DNA of 64,000 nucleotides from Mixophyes australis (taxonomy: Eukaryota; Chordata; Amphibia; Anura; Limnodynastidae). The notes under the pieces were generated by a model. The model ran no database searches. It was not told where the DNA came from and saw nothing but the letters and a program-made list of their open reading frames with translations. How positions within the stretch are numbered: the stretch's first letter is position 1; every line of letters starts with the position of its first letter. Of this stretch, positions 37,772 to 50,530 are shown in pieces. The stretch is taken from assembly GCA_036250195.1 (NCBI GenBank), contig JAVHZZ010000003.1, positions 299,027,565-299,091,564 on the forward strand. Direction: 5' to 3'. Made by a program: the position numbers and the translations under genes.

Positions 37772-37872
37772 AATCTCCAGCTAGTTCAGGATGGCTGCTG
37801 CAATTTACAGAAGCAGATCGAAATTTCACAGCGGTTTGGTGTTCCAGTTGTGGTTGCATTAAATATTTTCAA
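37772..37872 (+). CDS. MTHFD1L: MTHFD1L exon d
   Basis: A 101-nt exon between CTGTCTTACAG and GTAGGT. It starts on a complete Asn codon and reads NLQLVQDGCCNLQKQIEIS followed by QRFGVPVVVALNIF. It ends with two bases (AA) that join an A from exon e to give Lys. DGCCNLQKQI and VVVALN follow MTHFD1L rather than MTHFD1 (which I recall as GFSNLKKQI and VVVAVN). This strand-turn-strand segment is part of the ligase domain core. Confidence 0.96.
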
Positions 37873-38102
37873 GTAGGTTCTTCACCAGAACATAATGTGA
37901 TTATGGCTCTAAAAATGGAAAATTTTGTGATTAAGATTGCTGGTTACAAGCATGCATGCATCATCTTTTGATTTTTGGCAAGTCAATTATGAGTCCAGTG
38001 AAAAATGTACAGTTTTTGTTTTTGTGGTTTTTTTTTGGATCATTAAATGCAGCAAATCATAAGATGCACCCAAATTTAAAGGGACAAACAGACGCTGCCA
38101 CG

Positions 38103-38197
<95 letters not shown>

Positions 38198-41100
38198 TAA
38201 TCTATCAACCTTCTACCCATTTGTAGAGGTGTGCATTTGGTGGTCATGATGAAACATTGTTGGTCAGTTAGGTATTCCCTTTTTCTTACACTGAGCAAGA
38301 AAATTACTTTATAAATTGAATTCCTTGCAATAGGTTATGGTAATGTTTATTTTTTCAGTTTTTCGGAAAAGTCTGCACAGCTATCTTTTTGTGGCAAGAG
38401 CTGGGTGCAGGACATACTGAAAATGTGTATGGTATTTGTATATTCTTCAATGTCTCCAGGTGGGTTCTGTAGGTTCGCTAATCTCTTTTAACATCACCTA
38501 GAAGAGCAATTCTCTCCTGGGCTTATGAGGGCACCCTGCCACTAGGAGGCACTCAGACTGGCAGCACTGACTGCTGGCTAAACTCTTATTGGGACTTCCT
38601 ACACTAGCAGTTGGCCATGTTGATACAAAAAAAGGAAAGCTAGAAGTTCATTTTCAAAGTAGGTGCACTAAGATTCCCTTAATATATTAAGACCAAACTT
38701 GTTATAGTTTAATAGAAATTAATAAAAGTTTTATTTTATTTTGATATTCATTCAAGATAAAATTAGCGAAATATATAAATGCTCATTATTAAACAAAATT
38801 TGTGAGAAAATAAAACCATTGGATGCACTATTTGTAAACTCCTAGATAGCCATGGTTGGATGTATACCAGATGGAACTAGAAACTATTGTGTATTGTTGG
38901 AAAATCAAGTTATCCTTCCATTAATAATTCCTTTGATATAGTTTTGGAGTTAGGAAGGTAACATATAGCTTAATTCCTCCACCATATCCTGTAATATGCT
39001 TTTAGAAGATATAACACCAACTAACATACATTTTCCGACTGTATGTGTGTTTTGCCGATTCCAATAATAAAGTCCATCTTCTATAAAGGTAGATATGAGG
39101 TTATGCCCACTGTCTAGCTTCACTATTTAATATAAGGTAATGATAGCTCTCCTATTTTGGCTGATCTGCTGCATGCATATATGGGAGGTACATTGCTATC
39201 TACCTATAATATGCTCCATACTGACTTTGGGTTTAAGGAGCCATGTTTGAACCATCCTATTATAATAAGCTGAGTTAAGCGTGCATCCAGCGTCTATCGC
39301 TGGATTTTTGTATTAAAAAAAAATCTCTCTCTCTGGACACGAGTTGGGGGACACTGCACTCCCATCCTTTGTACTGACAGTTCTTTTGTGTGTTCTGTTG
39401 GTTGTGTTTTCACCCCTTGCTTGTGGCTTGGTTAGTAAATAAACTGAGCTCTTCCTGGGGAGGGGAGCAGGCTAGACAAGTTTTTTTAGTAACATTAATC
39501 TCACAGCTCCCTCTATACCCCAAGGTGAGCAGTGTCCCCCAACTCTTTTAAGCAGGAGGTGTCAGAAAAGTGAGAGAGATTTTATGGTAAGTACAAAATC
39601 CTATTATCGCCAAAATGCTTTCAATAAAATATCGCCAAGGCAGATCAGCGATACTCACTGTCACTGAGGTACTAGCCGGCGGTGGTAATCATTATTTTGG
39701 CTCTCATAATGCCGACAAAAGTTACACAGACGTAAAAATTCCAATTAGTATAAGGCCAACAAGGAGGAAATAGGGACTTGTCATATAATAAACATGCAAA
39801 AATCCCCACATGCTTAATTCCCAACAGATGTAAATTGCGACTTTCTAAAATATCACCAGCACGAATGAGGTCCGTTACAAAGGCCACAGTCTGCCAGTTT
39901 TACAGTGGCAATAGGCATACCCGCCACCTGAATTACATTATACAGGCGGCGGGTCTGCCAATTGCTGCTTTAAAACTGGCAATCGCAACCATTATCGACA
40001 ACTACCATTCACAGGAGAAAGTTTGAGAAGTGGCTTGGTAAGTTGCTTGAGTCGTGGCGGGATCTTGTCAAACTTGCATTTGAAAGAGAGAAAAAAAGAA
40101 GTGGAGGCAAAGCCTCCTTCTGTTTTGATTCTGTGGGAGGTGCCCTCATGAGTTATAGTTAGATGAAAGGGGAAATCCTAGGAATAGCGGATTCTGTAGC
40201 AGCTTTTTTTTCCCCCAACATTCTACATGTGTTCTTTCATGGTCTCAAGTTCTCGACGGACTACTAAAAGTTCATGGTCTACTGACTCTTGGTAGTTACC
40301 AAGTAGTAACCAGAGATGAGAGTTACGCTTTATGATCTTGTAGAACAGTCTGCATCTCCGACTGTTTTGTAGTTTTGAATTAATTTCCTAAACTCAGGGT
40401 GTAGCACATAACCCCGCAGTTAGGTGTGTCCTCAGTGGCAGAGTCTGGAGTGGGTGAGGAGTGGGCACCAGAAGATGTGTTTTTTTTTCTCCTTCCAAAC
40501 ACAGCAGGAGTGTGAGGAGGGACAGATCTCTTCTCATTTGTAAAATAATTAAGGGATTTACAAATCAGTTTCTCAGTTGGGAGTGGATGAGGACCGTGTC
40601 TGGATATGGGCCATAAGGGGGATTATTGAAGAGCACCCACATCTAGATAAAATGCTAACAGAATAAATTCCATTCACACAATCACAATTTTCATTTAAGT
40701 TACAGGTATCTATCCAGTACACATATTTACAGCACATGTACCTCTGATGGATACTTTCAATTATATTACAATTCAAGTTCCCAATAAGAAAGGTAATTAC
40801 CTTTTAAAAAATATTGCTAAAAAGGTAGTGTTAAATGTCAGTATGTTTTTTAAGACTGAGCAAAAGCAGTGTACATAGATATCTGTGACTCTTATTGTAT
40901 GATTCTATTTAATGATATCTAATGAGTGTCAAAGAAGCGTGTTGAATGAAAAGTGGACACCAAAGCACAGGTTAAAGGTAAAAAATGTACAGTGACTGAA
41001 ATAAGAGATTATCACGTGTGCTTGGATCTCCAACCGAAGTTTCCTGATACAAAATAATTGTATTTAATATGCTAGTTTTTTTTTGTTTCTTCCTTCTTCT

Positions 41101-41659
41101 CTTGCCACCCCAGACACTTCTTTATGAATAGTAAACAAGTGTATTTTAAAAACAGTAATGTTCAATACTAATGTAACCTTTTGCTCACATAAAGGAAAGC
41201 CTATGGCTGTATCACAACTTCATGAGATGAAGGACTTTTTATTGTATACACCTTGAATAATAACATTATAGTTAAGAGGTTATTCAGATGCAGACAATGT
41301 TTATGTGCCATATGGTGGTGTGTGTGTGTGTATATCAGGTGCATTATTGCTGGTTTCTGGGATTTGTAACTGGCTGTTTGTATATCCACTTTACAGTGGG
41401 TGAGTCAGTTCTTGGCTCATTTATAGTATTTTGACTGAACCATCTGTGCCTGTGCTGGGATACTCGTGAACAGCAATGTATTGACATTTGGTTTTCTGTA
41501 TTCATAACACAGTATTTTTTTAACTTTCATGTCTTGCTGTATTTTAATTTTAAAATACGTGACACTTCGCAACACAAGTAATATTACTGTGTCTTGCCGG
41601 TTTGTTTTGTGAAATGGCAAATATTTTTAATGACAAATACTTTTCTCTTAAACCCACAG
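37873..41659 (+). other. MTHFD1L: MTHFD1L intron, 3.8 kb
   Basis: The intron runs from GTAGGT to AAACCCACAG. It contains the (CA)n tract at 38106-38193. The stretch 39300-40030 has repeat-like character (GGACACGAGTTGGGGGACAC; paired CGCCACCTG and CAGGCGGCGGG motifs near 39923-39955), but no family could be assigned. Nothing else was recognised. Confidence 0.85.
38106..38193. repeat. (CA)n microsatellite, about 44 units
   Basis: A pure CA run ending at CACGCACT. Open frames through it are artefacts. Confidence 0.98.
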
Positions 41660-41837
41660 AACTGATACTCAGGCTGAGATTGACCTGGTCTGCAAAATTG
41701 CAAAACAGTCTGGTGCCTTTGATGCTGTTCCCTGTAATCATTGGTCATTCGGTGGCAGAGGAGCTGTTGAGCTAGCAGATGCTGTGAAGAAAGCTGCGAG
41801 CCAAGAAATTAACTTTACATATCTATATGATTTAGAG
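41660..41837 (+). CDS. MTHFD1L: MTHFD1L exon e
   Basis: A 178-nt exon between AAACCCACAG and GTAAAG. The first base completes Lys, then the frame reads TDTQAEIDLVCKIAKQSGAF, DAVPCNHWSFGGRGAVELA and DAVKKAASQEINFTYLYDLE. DAVPC.HWS.GG matches MTHFD1L, where MTHFD1 has DAVKC.HWAEGG (from memory). It ends on a complete Glu codon. Confidence 0.97.
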
Positions 41838-42307
41838 GTAAAGACAATTACACATACCACTCTTCTTCCCTGGGTCTGTAGTGCAAGATTTGTATAAGGA
41901 CTTGTGTGTTTTTGCCCAATGGCTTTCTCAAAAGACATAATCACTCCTGTTTTAAAGATGTTTTTGGTCAACTCTGACTCTTGCAATATTTCAAATAAGA
42001 GAAGTTTTATGAAGTGCAAACATTGCCTAAAAGTTTTTCAAAGCTGCCTAAAATTTAGCAACTTCATGAATTTAGGATAATAGTAATTATCTAATATTTA
42101 TCAGGGGATCTGTACAGAATCCAAAAATGTTGACATCTAAATAGATTATTTACTAGTTCGTCTTTAGTCTTTAAGAACCGAACCAGAAGACATTGGGATC
42201 CAGATCTCTACTCAGAATTGTTGGAAGCTGCTGTTCTTACCCATATACCCCTCCTTGCTGCTTAATTGCCATGGAAAGAAGCCTTTTCTGTGTCCATATA
42301 CTCAAAG

Positions 42308-42500
42308 GGGGGATTCAATTCCCCCTGAATTAGCGCAGCGTTAAAGTGATTACCGTTGCAGTAATTTTAACCCAGCTTTCGCTCGCAGCTCAGGGAGTTG
42401 CGAGCAAAAAGCCGGCGTTGAAACTACCGTAATAACGGTAATTAAGCGCAGTATTACCGTAGTAACGGTGGTAATGTGCAGGCCGCGTTACTTTCACTCG
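42308..42500. repeat. MITE-like repeat family C, second fragment
   Basis: Begins GGGGGATTCAATTCCCCCTG and contains alternating ACCGT/ACGGT motifs (CTACCGTAATAACGGTAATT, TTACCGTAGTAACGGTGG), which form short palindromes. It is related to 14938-15072. Ends were not defined. Confidence 0.5.
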
Positions 42501-44626
42501 TTCTTTCCCCCCAAAGAACGAAAAAAGAGCAAAACTTAGTGGCCGTCGCCCCCAGTAAGTTGTAGAGAGGGATACCTCTGCCGATTATTGTGATAACTTT
42601 GCTTAGTTTGACTGAAGAAGTGAAGGCATGGCACCCGCAAAACTCCATCCTGGCTGTACACGCAATTTATTTGTGGTGAGCAGAGTGCTGCATGAGGATC
42701 TTTGATCTGTATGCAAAACGACCCCCTGGATATGACCAACAAAGGAAATCAGTGGACCATGGTTAATCATTTTTTTGTTAGAACACACTAGATACATTTT
42801 GCATTGATATCAATTAATTTAGAATATATATTTTTTTTAAATTCTGGTCATACAAGTTTATGAATGCAATGGACATTTTTACTGCTGGTTTAAATTCAAT
42901 GGAATGCAGAAAAACAATAGAAATGTGTTTTTCTTGGAAGTAGTTTAAGAATATGTACAGGACGATTACTTTTATAATTTTGAAGAGTTTAGAAGTCCCG
43001 AAAGACACTTTAATTTTAGATTTATAACATTACAATTTGATGGGTTCCATATTGTGAATCCAGTGTCTATGTAGTCTGTTTAAGCTGTATAAACTCTTGT
43101 TCAATTGGTGTAAATATTGTATGTCATTGAGAAGCACAGTTGGCAAATGTGTTATCTCTGGGACATTAGTTGCTTGGCAAATGTTTAAAGTTAGGCTGGT
43201 CATGAGGCTCTATTCCTCTTGGTGAAAGCAGTGAAAATAAGCTTTGTCCACGTCTGACCTTAAAAGGATTAAACAACTTGAAATTTATGTAAAAAATGGC
43301 AAAATGCTCTTTATGGTATTACTATGAAATGCTCCTAGCAATAACTTGTTACAAAACAGATAAGTGTCCTACATTTTGCAGACCTCTCTTTGTTTACACA
43401 TTTGCTGCAAAATCTAATTTATTTATTTTTTTCAATAAACTTTCCTTAGAGGATGACGTTTACAGTTAAGCCTGCAATACAAAAAACGTTGAACTTTGCA
43501 CAAATCAAATAACTTCTAAAAATGTAAACTAATTTTCTGCAGTCATATATAAGGAATTTGTAAAGTTTGTTATACATTAGTGAAGTTTTCATTGGTACCC
43601 TTTTTAAGCATGGTCTCTGATGCTCTTCTTAAAATACAAATACTATTTTAATAAATGCTGTTGCCTAATTGCAATTTGTATTTCACTTGGACTACTTGCT
43701 GGTGATAAGGAGATGCACTGAGCACCCAAAATAAATATATATAATAATATATAAGACAGGAGGAGAAGGAAAACGGGTGCCTGACAGTGTAGTAGTTTAG
43801 GTAATATAGCCTAAAACTAGCCAGGTGTTAGTAATATGTGTACCGGATATAAATCATGGTAAGGCACATCTATATATAAATCCCACGATCCTCACGGAAT
43901 GCCGTCATATATGCCAAAAGAAAACACAAAAGATGATACAAAAGACATTTTCTATAAACCGTGAGTGATTAGTTTATATCACCCCAAATGTATATGTGCG
44001 TACCAGAGGTAAATAATATGTGTGCTTATCTCTTGCTGCTGCAGTACACCCGATCCACTCTGTTAAACTCCAGGGAAAGATGAATCCACTTCTAGAGAAA
44101 GGGCTATGAATCTATTTCTAAACAGACCCAGTGTCCCAGCTCTGCAAAGAATGGGGATTGGCGGGGTGCGCCACATATATTTACTTCTGGAACGCACTTA
44201 AACCTTTTTGGTGTGATATAAAAGATTTTTCTGCATTACTCCTACTACACTATTCACCAAAAAGGTTGAGACAATGGGGGACAATTTTAGAAGAATGTTA
44301 ATGAGTTAAAATTATAAGATACAATTATGGTTTTGATAAATGTCCCCAGATTAGCACCTTGCACTTATTCTACTCCAGGTCTGGGGTAGCATAAATTAAG
44401 AGACATTTCTTTTAGTCACAAACACTACTTACCTTTACTAAATGTTGCGCATTAGTCTAACTGATAATCTGTGCTCCATTTCTCCCCCGAGTCCCACACC
44501 CTTTATCTTTGTTAAGGTTAGTAGTGCTAGTGACCTCATTGGTGATTTCGGTAGCAAAACACTTGCACAAATGTTTGCTATGTTGTCCACTCTTTTTCCT
44601 CTCTACATATTAAGTTCTTTTGAATC

Positions 44627-44650
44627 TTTTTTTTTTTTTTTTTTTTTTTT
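44627..44650. repeat. Poly(T) run, 24 bases
   Basis: An uninterrupted T run. It could be the poly(A) tail of a minus-strand retrocopy, but no element was recognised in the adjacent downstream sequence. Confidence 0.9.
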
Positions 44651-47299
44651 GAGCTGATGACCCTGCACAATTTGCACCAATATCTTAACTAGTCATATGA
44701 ATTTAGAGGGTAGACCTTGCACTTGCACGACAAATAGCTATGCCTTTTGAGATCTATACAAGTTTTGGAAAATAACATGGACATCTGCATATACTTATTG
44801 CAAATCAATAACGTCAAGTTCCCATTGTAAATCTTGCCAATTTTACTTAAGTGGATATCCCACTTAACAATATCTTCTAATACATAAGTTAATTTATGTT
44901 CCAACAGCAGGATATTCCATTCTAGAGTCCAGTTAGTTACACGTTGTCAGGTTGATGACTCTTCTGCCCAGCACTAGTAAATATTGAAATAATAGTTCTT
45001 AAGTGAAATGGACAATGTACCACAATATGTGCAGTATTACGGTCATGTATGCAGTACCGCTTAAGGTAAATGTACATTATGGTTCTCTCAACACCACACT
45101 TCTAAAAGTGTAATTGTTTTGCTAGAGAAAAGCTTTACAGCACTAGGCTGCTCTCTGTGGGGTGGTCACGCCCCAGTGGTGACATTGCCAGGCCCCAGTT
45201 GTGATGTGACCATGCCCGTCTCCCACTGGCGGCTACAGACATGTTGGGGGGTATGCCATTCACTTAGGTTTTCAATGCCACCACTTCTAAATTTCCACTT
45301 CCAGTACTGTAGTTAAGTTTAAACACCCCAGTTATTTCTTGTATTTTTTCAGCTTGGTAATAAAATCATGTATTTGTATGCATTTCAAATAGTAGCACTT
45401 TCATAGCATGGTGTAAATAGCACAAATGTGCTGTGATCAATAACAACCAAACAGATGTTAACTTTGACAGGTTAGTGAGAGTTCAGTGAATGACCGCAAA
45501 TACGTGACTGACTGAACTATTCTGCTGCTAGCACCACATATTGGTTTTATATTCTGATTTTTTTTGTGCAATTTGTTTCAATAAGATTCTTGGTTCCTGT
45601 CACCCCAAGCTGAGCATGTTTAACCCTACACAGCTGTATCAGGGGGAGTTCAGCAGGTTGAAAATCGTCCGTATTCCATAACTGAGAAACATGATCTCAG
45701 GAAGAGTTCACCCTGACACCATCATTATGTTTTGGTACAAGAGCCTCTTATTGAACACTGATGTTTTCCCACACAGCAGATGCAGGGATTGAATTGAGAT
45801 GTTCTTTTTTTAATTTGGTACAGTTAATTCTGTTAGTGACCTTGTATGGGAAAGGTATGTTTTTATATTGAAGACCTCCTTCTTTTCTTTCATCTATCTT
45901 AGCAGATGTAACCCTCTAAGTGACAGATATTATACTAATTACCAGAACAATTATGTTTTGTTCTCTGTTAGTTTCAACCAGGATTAAGATTTTTTTATTA
46001 CTTTGTAATAGAATTAACTTTAATAGTGGAAGACAAACATGAGGGGGGAAAAATTGTGCCTCTTGGCTATTTTCGTGCAAGTAGCATGACCTTAAAATGT
46101 CTTGTTTTTCTATCTAGTCCGGTCGTTTACAAGAACAAAATGAGTGATTTTTATTTATTGTTTAAATTGACATACTAGTACAAGGTATTTGTCAGAGCAG
46201 TTTGTCTTTAATTGAGTAATATTCTTGTTATTGGTTAATAAAAGTTTATATTAGTATCAGAAGAACCTGCTATTTGAAGGACAAGAAACTGTAGGCTGTT
46301 AGGATATGAATTCGTTTACGCTATTACTGTCAGCTTGGTGTGAGGGACAATTAGACCCATGATCCTCTATTGTTTGCAGTGCCTTAGTCATGCTATAATA
46401 CATAGCTACTTTCATATATGTTTATAAGTATACAGCAGCAAACTCACAGGCAGACTGGTAGAGATGGAATACTTTTTTTTTTTTTTTTAGCTTTTACATA
46501 CCCCAGCCAGATGGCATCCATGATGTAATGTCACCTTCTTTTTAAATGTTATATGACACTGTTTATATGGCTTGGTGTGTTTATTTGACAGGTGTTCAGT
46601 TTCAAGACATGGGCATAGACTGTAGAACTCACAATGTAGACAGAAAAGTGCCAGCATCCTTTTGAATAAGGGCTCGTACACACAGGTGTTTTGAAAGAAT
46701 GCTTGTTAAACGTGATGACAAAACTATTAAGTGTCTCAAAGTTTCCCTGCAGCTCCAAGTGTGGTCAGATGTAGGTCAACCCCGACAAGTGCTGAATGAG
46801 TTTGTATTTTTTTTTATAGGAGTTTACCTGCAGCGATCAAAAGCATTAATGTCAATATTCAATTTGAAGTGAACACTTGCAGAAAAATAATGTATTCTAA
46901 ATTGACTTGGATACAGAACAGATCATTATAGTACATTTAGTGCTCTTTGACAATGCACACTGAGGGCCTAAGTCATAAAGACACTAATTCTGAGTGCAAC
47001 CCACATTTAGTATCATACACACGTATTTGTGCTTTGTGTACTCCCAAATTCATCAAGGCATGGATCTCCGGATACGGGTGCTGTTGAAATCGGGGGCAGG
47101 TCTGCTGTGCTCTACTACCCAATACGCTGCAGGATACGTCCAATACCTATGTGGATTATAAACTCCCAAAAAAACCACAGGAAAATAAAAAGATTATTGT
47201 ATTAATGTGACCTGTTAATAATAAAGGCATTAATGGTAAAACAGTGGGGAGGGGGGGGGGGGAAACATTTTTTATAATGTCAGGACACATACTGTACAT

Positions 47300-47550
47300 A
47301 CACATACACTACTTGTTTGTCCCTGTACGGCGCGGGGGCTAGATTTACTAAACTGCGGGGTTGAAAAAGTGGGGATGTTGCCTATAGCAACCAATCAGAT
47401 TCTATCTTTCATTTATTTAGTACCTTCTACAAAATGACAGCTAGAATCTGATTGGTTGCTATAGGCAACATCCCCACTTTTACAAACCCGCAGCTTAGTA
47501 AATCCAGCCCCTAGTGGCGCCCTATAAATAAATATGAATAATAATAATAA
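47300..47550 (+). mobile_element. L2 3'-tail fragment split by a snapback MITE
   Basis: The left part ends GTCCCTGTACGGCGC and the right part starts TAGTGGCGCCCTATAAATAA, followed by AATAATAATAAT. Together they correspond to the 3' tail of the L2 at 33030. The 177-bp palindrome at 47335-47511 lies exactly between the two halves. No L2 coding sequence was recognised upstream. Confidence 0.8.
47335..47511. repeat. Snapback palindromic MITE, copy 2
   Basis: From GGGGCTAGATTTACTAAACT to GCAGCTTAGTAAATCCAGCCCC, with two long inverted arms (GGGGATGTTGCCTATAGCAA / TTGCTATAGGCAACATCCCC) and a central segment around ATTTAGTACCTTCTACAAAA. It is the same family as 24929-25103. The target duplication is unclear. 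Confidence 0.88.
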
Positions 47551-48342
47551 AATACACACAAGTCATATTCACTGGTATAATTACCTCAGATTCCCCGAGT
47601 TATATTTGACTGGCTAATATTCAAATATTGGTATGGCTTCTAATTTAATTTTATAAATACATTTTCAAATATATATCTTTTGTAAAAACTTAATGAGTTG
47701 CAAACACAGAATTTTCCTCTTGTATAAAGAGCTGACTGAGGTACCAGCCTTACTTAAACAATTGATTCCCTTTATACCCTCACTGCATGTAAGCTCTTAA
47801 ATCTAGCTGTAAATGCACCCTCTGTGCCAAGTGGACCTAACAAATATATATAAATAGCTGTCATATCACTCATGCACAGTGGGGTAAAAGGGACATTGGT
47901 TGCACGGAGAGATGTAAAGGAGAGAGCATATAGCAGTGTGATGTAGAGCTAGTGTACTTGTTATAACACTTCCTTTTGCATTAATGTTCTGCTGACTCTT
48001 TGGTGCAGCGGGTAAGGAAAGTAAGCAGCACATTCATGCATTAGACCCAGACTGCCATGGGAATGGATATTTATTATAAACATTAGAATAAATGATAAAT
48101 ACTTCAAGATGGCCATCCTGTTAAGCAACTGTTGTATTTAAATGCTTTTGTTGTTTATCACATAACAAGGCACACCATAAGGCAAGGAGGAAGGGCAGCT
48201 GACAAGGAGTGTTCTAAATAAAATATAAAATGTGCCTTTTGTCTGCACCTGTATCACGGCACTCTGGCAGAAGGAGAAGAAAAAGAAACTGTTAAAATGA
48301 GCAAGGAAAAGCTATGTCATGCAGCTTGTCTCTGTTTTGTAG

Positions 48343-48450
48343 CTGCCCATTGTGGAGAAGATCCGAGCCATAGCTCAGAAGGTGTATGGTGCTGCAGACA
48401 TAGATCTATCTCAGAAAGCCCAGTCAATGATCGAAGTCTACACTCAACAG
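48343..48450 (+). CDS. MTHFD1L: MTHFD1L exon f
   Basis: A 108-nt exon (36 codons, phase 0 at both ends) between TCTGTTTTGTAG and GTAAAA. It reads [20 protein letters not shown], then [16 protein letters not shown]. The PIVEKIR start follows MTHFD1L (PIVDKIR) rather than MTHFD1 (PVEDKIR, from memory). No lesion. Confidence 0.96.
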
Positions 48451-48806
48451 GTAAAATAAATGTACACAGTGGGTATAATATCCTAAGTTCAAAATGGTGC
48501 AGCTGAATTTCTGACCAATCGTGTGGCTTGGACAGTATATTGTTTTTAAAATATATTGAATAAAGGCATGTTAAGAGGAGTACAAAATCTCTGCTGCATT
48601 TAAACTGTCAGCTTTATTGTTTTGCGTTTTAATAAAACAGTGATTAAGTTCAGTCAAAAAGTTGCGTAAAAATGACATTTGTACAAAATTACCACAATTG
48701 CAGTTTGGGAAAAATCTAATGAATCAGCAGAATAGTTTGTAAAAGAAGTGCTATAGTTTTGGAAATTTATTTCATTTTTATGGGGTTTTTTTTGCCCTCT
48801 GCACAG
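48451..48806 (+). other. MTHFD1L: MTHFD1L intron, 356 bp
   Basis: A short AT-rich intron from GTAAAA to CTCTGCACAG with a long pyrimidine tract. No repeat was recognised. Confidence 0.95.
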
Positions 48807-48959
48807 GGATTTAATAAACTTCCGATCTGCATGGCCAAGACCCACCTGTCCCTGTCACATCAGCCTGAGAAGAAAGGAGTACCTACAGGATTCATTCTGC
48901 CCATAAGTGATGTGCGAGCGAGCATTGGTGCTGGGTTCATCTTTCCTTTAGTGGGGACT
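48807..48959 (+). CDS. MTHFD1L: MTHFD1L exon g (last exon visible)
   Basis: A 153-nt exon (51 codons) between CTCTGCACAG and GTAAGT. It reads [40 protein letters not shown] and [23 protein letters not shown] and the GAGF..PLVGT end are invariant parts of the ligase C-terminus. SHQPEKKG and [12 protein letters not shown] match MTHFD1L, where MTHFD1 has SHNPEQKG and IRDIRASVGAGF (from memory). The known protein continues for about 29 residues beginning MSTMPGLP, and this last exon is not in the window. Confidence 0.97.
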
Positions 48960-49559
48960 GTAAGTAGTACGGTGTCCTAGTAGCTACATTCTCTAAGAAT
49001 ATCTCCTAAATACTACTTTCATTTCAGTGTGTGCTATAATACTCCATGCTAGAGGGTGATTGTATCTATTTAGGTAAACACTGTTTGAGTGTGAGCATCA
49101 CTTACCATATTGTGGAGTTATACCTGTAGAAATCAAGAAGAAGAGGCTGGAGAACTGTGAGACCAAGTCATTACTGTGTGTTATATACTGAGAACTGAAG
49201 ATGACTGCCAGGTATTTCCGGTCAGCCAGCACAGAGGTTATGTGCATTGTAGACCTGTGGAAAAACATTAGGCCAGTTTCTGTGCTTAGGTACTTGTTTT
49301 TATTGTACTTATCAGCTAGAACTCTTGATCATTTGAGAGCGGTGAAGCAAAGTTTCTATTATCATAGCGGTGAATAACATTAATTAGTACCAAGCAGTGC
49401 AATATGTATATCGTTTCAGATTCGTTTTATCCATTTACATTATCCACAAATACATACACATAACCATATATGTCACTTGCACAGTGGTATTTCATTCTAG
49501 AAGAACGATGGTTGGAATCAGGGCAGGGTGTTGTGCTACACATAGTTGTGTCATAAACC

Positions 49560-50530
49560 AGTGCTCAAAGTGGGACAGTATGTGCCGGTAGAATATACTG
49601 GCACTTCTCCAGTGCTGGCTGTTAGCGGGGAAAGCAAGGCGGGGGAGTGCCAAGCTGGAATTGCACTCTGCCTGCCTTCTCCACTTGTCCATGGAAGCTT
49701 GTCTTCTCCTCTTCCTCCTGTCTTCTCTCTCCTGCTTGTCCATGGAAACTGCATCCGGCTGCAGCTCCCTGCTCCTCTCTGGTCCAATTTTCACTGTCCA
49801 TGTCGGGCGTGACGTCCTCAGGTCCCGACACTCTCAGTGAGGAGCGCCGCAGAGAGGAGCAGGGAGCTACTGCCGGATGCAGCTCCCATGGACAAGCAGG
49901 AGACAGGAGGGAGAAGACAGAAGAAGCAAGCTCAAAGAAAAGTAAGTAGAAATGGAGGGGGACAGCAGGGGAAACAGGGTGATGGAGGGCCACAGTGTGG
50001 GTGATAATGGAGGGCTCAATGTGACAGAGGGCACAAGGATGACTAGGAGGCCACTGGGTGATGAATGAGGGGCAAAAGTGTGAATTCACTAGTGAGAGGG
50101 AACAACAGGAACAGGAATAGATGGAGAGGATTAAGGAGGAAGAGAGGAGCGGGAGAAGCAGGATGTGAGGCAGAGGGGAGAACAGGTAGGGAGGGAGAGA
50201 GGAGGATACCTGCAATGAAGATAGGGGCACATAGGAACAGAGATAGGAAACAGATAAGGGAAAGGGTAACATGGAAGATATGAGGGAGATATTTTGGAAA
50301 GTTTGATTATAATATGGAGATATGAGGGAAAATGTAAGTACACAAAGGAGACATGAGGAAGAGGTGGAAAGGTAATTTGACGCAGCAGAGGTGGGGGACA
50401 CAGGGCCTTGCATCATTTAATATGTTTTATATTATACTATAGTGTTAAAATGCATCTAAAATTAATTTCACTCTATCAAAATCCCTAAACTTTTGGGGGC
50501 CTGGAAGTTCATTTCAAACTGGAAGTTCCA
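49560..50530. repeat. Unassigned ~1-kb repeat with inverted core
   Basis: The core contains complementary blocks: TGCATCCGGCTGCAGCTCCC with CTGCTCCTCTCT on one side, and AGAGAGGAGCAGGGAGCT with GGATGCAGCTCCCATGGACA on the other, facing each other around 49800. Its right end (CCAGCACTTCTAAATCTCCACTTC, near 50535) resembles a segment near 45290 (CCACTTCTAAATTTCCACTTC), so another fragment of the family may sit at 45120-45310. No protein was recognised. Confidence 0.45.

Larger units (their letters stand above)
41838..48342 (+). other. MTHFD1L: MTHFD1L intron, 6.5 kb
   Basis: The intron runs from GTAAAG to TCTGTTTTGTAG. It carries a MITE-like fragment (42308-42500), T-runs at 44627-44650 and 46471-46489, a repeat end near 45120-45310, a G-run near 47248-47261 and an L2 tail with a nested palindrome (47300-47550). 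A segment from 46966 (GAGGGCCTAAGTCATAAAG) resembles one end of the MITEs at 61869 and 63345. The stretch 43690-44290 looks repeat-derived but is unassigned. Confidence 0.85.

Noticed and set aside
37956..38249. Open frame with a Thr-His repeat
   Set aside because: Translation of the second (CA)n tract, inside a confirmed intron.
48297..48506. Open frame overlapping exon f
   Set aside because: It uses a different frame from the conserved LPIVEKIR exon frame and runs through both splice sites.
49622..50416. 264-codon minus-strand open frame
   Set aside because: Ser/Leu/Pro-rich low-complexity translation of a purine-rich repeat; no domain or family motif recognised.
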